Source: an uncultured Bacteroidota bacterium (GTDB lineage: Bacteria; Bacteroidota; Bacteroidia; UKL13-3). From it: a DNA stretch of 6,380 nucleotides. Position numbers and translations under genes: made by a program. Below are positions 6,354 through 6,380 of the stretch, in pieces. The notes below the pieces were generated by a model. That model saw nothing but the letters and a program-made list of their open reading frames with translations. It was not told where the DNA came from and ran no database searches. Numbering within the stretch: position 1 is the first letter of the stretch; every line of letters begins with the position of its first letter. The DNA is taken from positions 1 through 6,380 of the forward strand of contig CAIVPY010000245.1 of assembly GCA_903907885.1 (NCBI GenBank). The letters run 5' to 3'.

Positions 6354-6380
6354 ATTATTATTATTTTAATTGGATTTACA

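Noticed and set aside
1..6380. CRISPR arrays, tRNA or rRNA genes, insertion sequences
   Set aside because: No regularly spaced repeats, cloverleaf or rRNA-like sequence, and no transposase were found.

Overview
The window is AT-rich and almost fully coding, and it looks chromosomal from a member of the Bacteroidota. Three observations support this. A near-perfect Bacteroidota promoter (TTG, 19 bases, TACATTTG) lies upstream of the histidine kinase. The kinase H-box has the AHQLGTP form common in that phylum. Recognisable Shine-Dalgarno sequences are not needed or seen before most starts. No species can be assigned.

Left half, plus strand (2-2685): four tightly packed genes forming an accessory, probably defence-related, cassette. 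The first is the C-terminal 290 residues of a type ISP restriction-modification enzyme, open at the left edge. It overlaps by one base a small membrane-anchored protein with a PD-(D/E)XK nuclease signature. After 11 bases comes a coiled-coil protein with a divergent J-domain (HPD motif). That gene overlaps by 8 bases a stand-alone HIRAN-domain protein. The spacing implies one transcript and coupled translation. A methylating/restricting enzyme, a tethered nuclease, a chaperone-type co-factor and a likely DNA-end or damage-binding module together make this the part of the window most likely to be an uncharacterised system.

Boundary (2686-2888): about 200 non-coding bases between convergent transcription units. 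It holds several inverted repeats but no convincing intrinsic terminator.

Right half, minus strand (2889-6315): conserved core genes. Reading in the direction of transcription, there is a class III PLP-dependent aminotransferase, then a 92-base gap carrying the promoter. The promoter is followed by a three-gene unit of membrane sensor histidine kinase, ruvX (TTG start) and def (peptide deformylase), with gaps of 22 and 19 bases. A strong hairpin terminator lies only about 16 bases upstream of the aminotransferase start codon, at the right edge. The core genes are unremarkable. The cassette abuts the distal end of the kinase-ruvX-def unit, as expected if an accessory island inserted beside a housekeeping operon.
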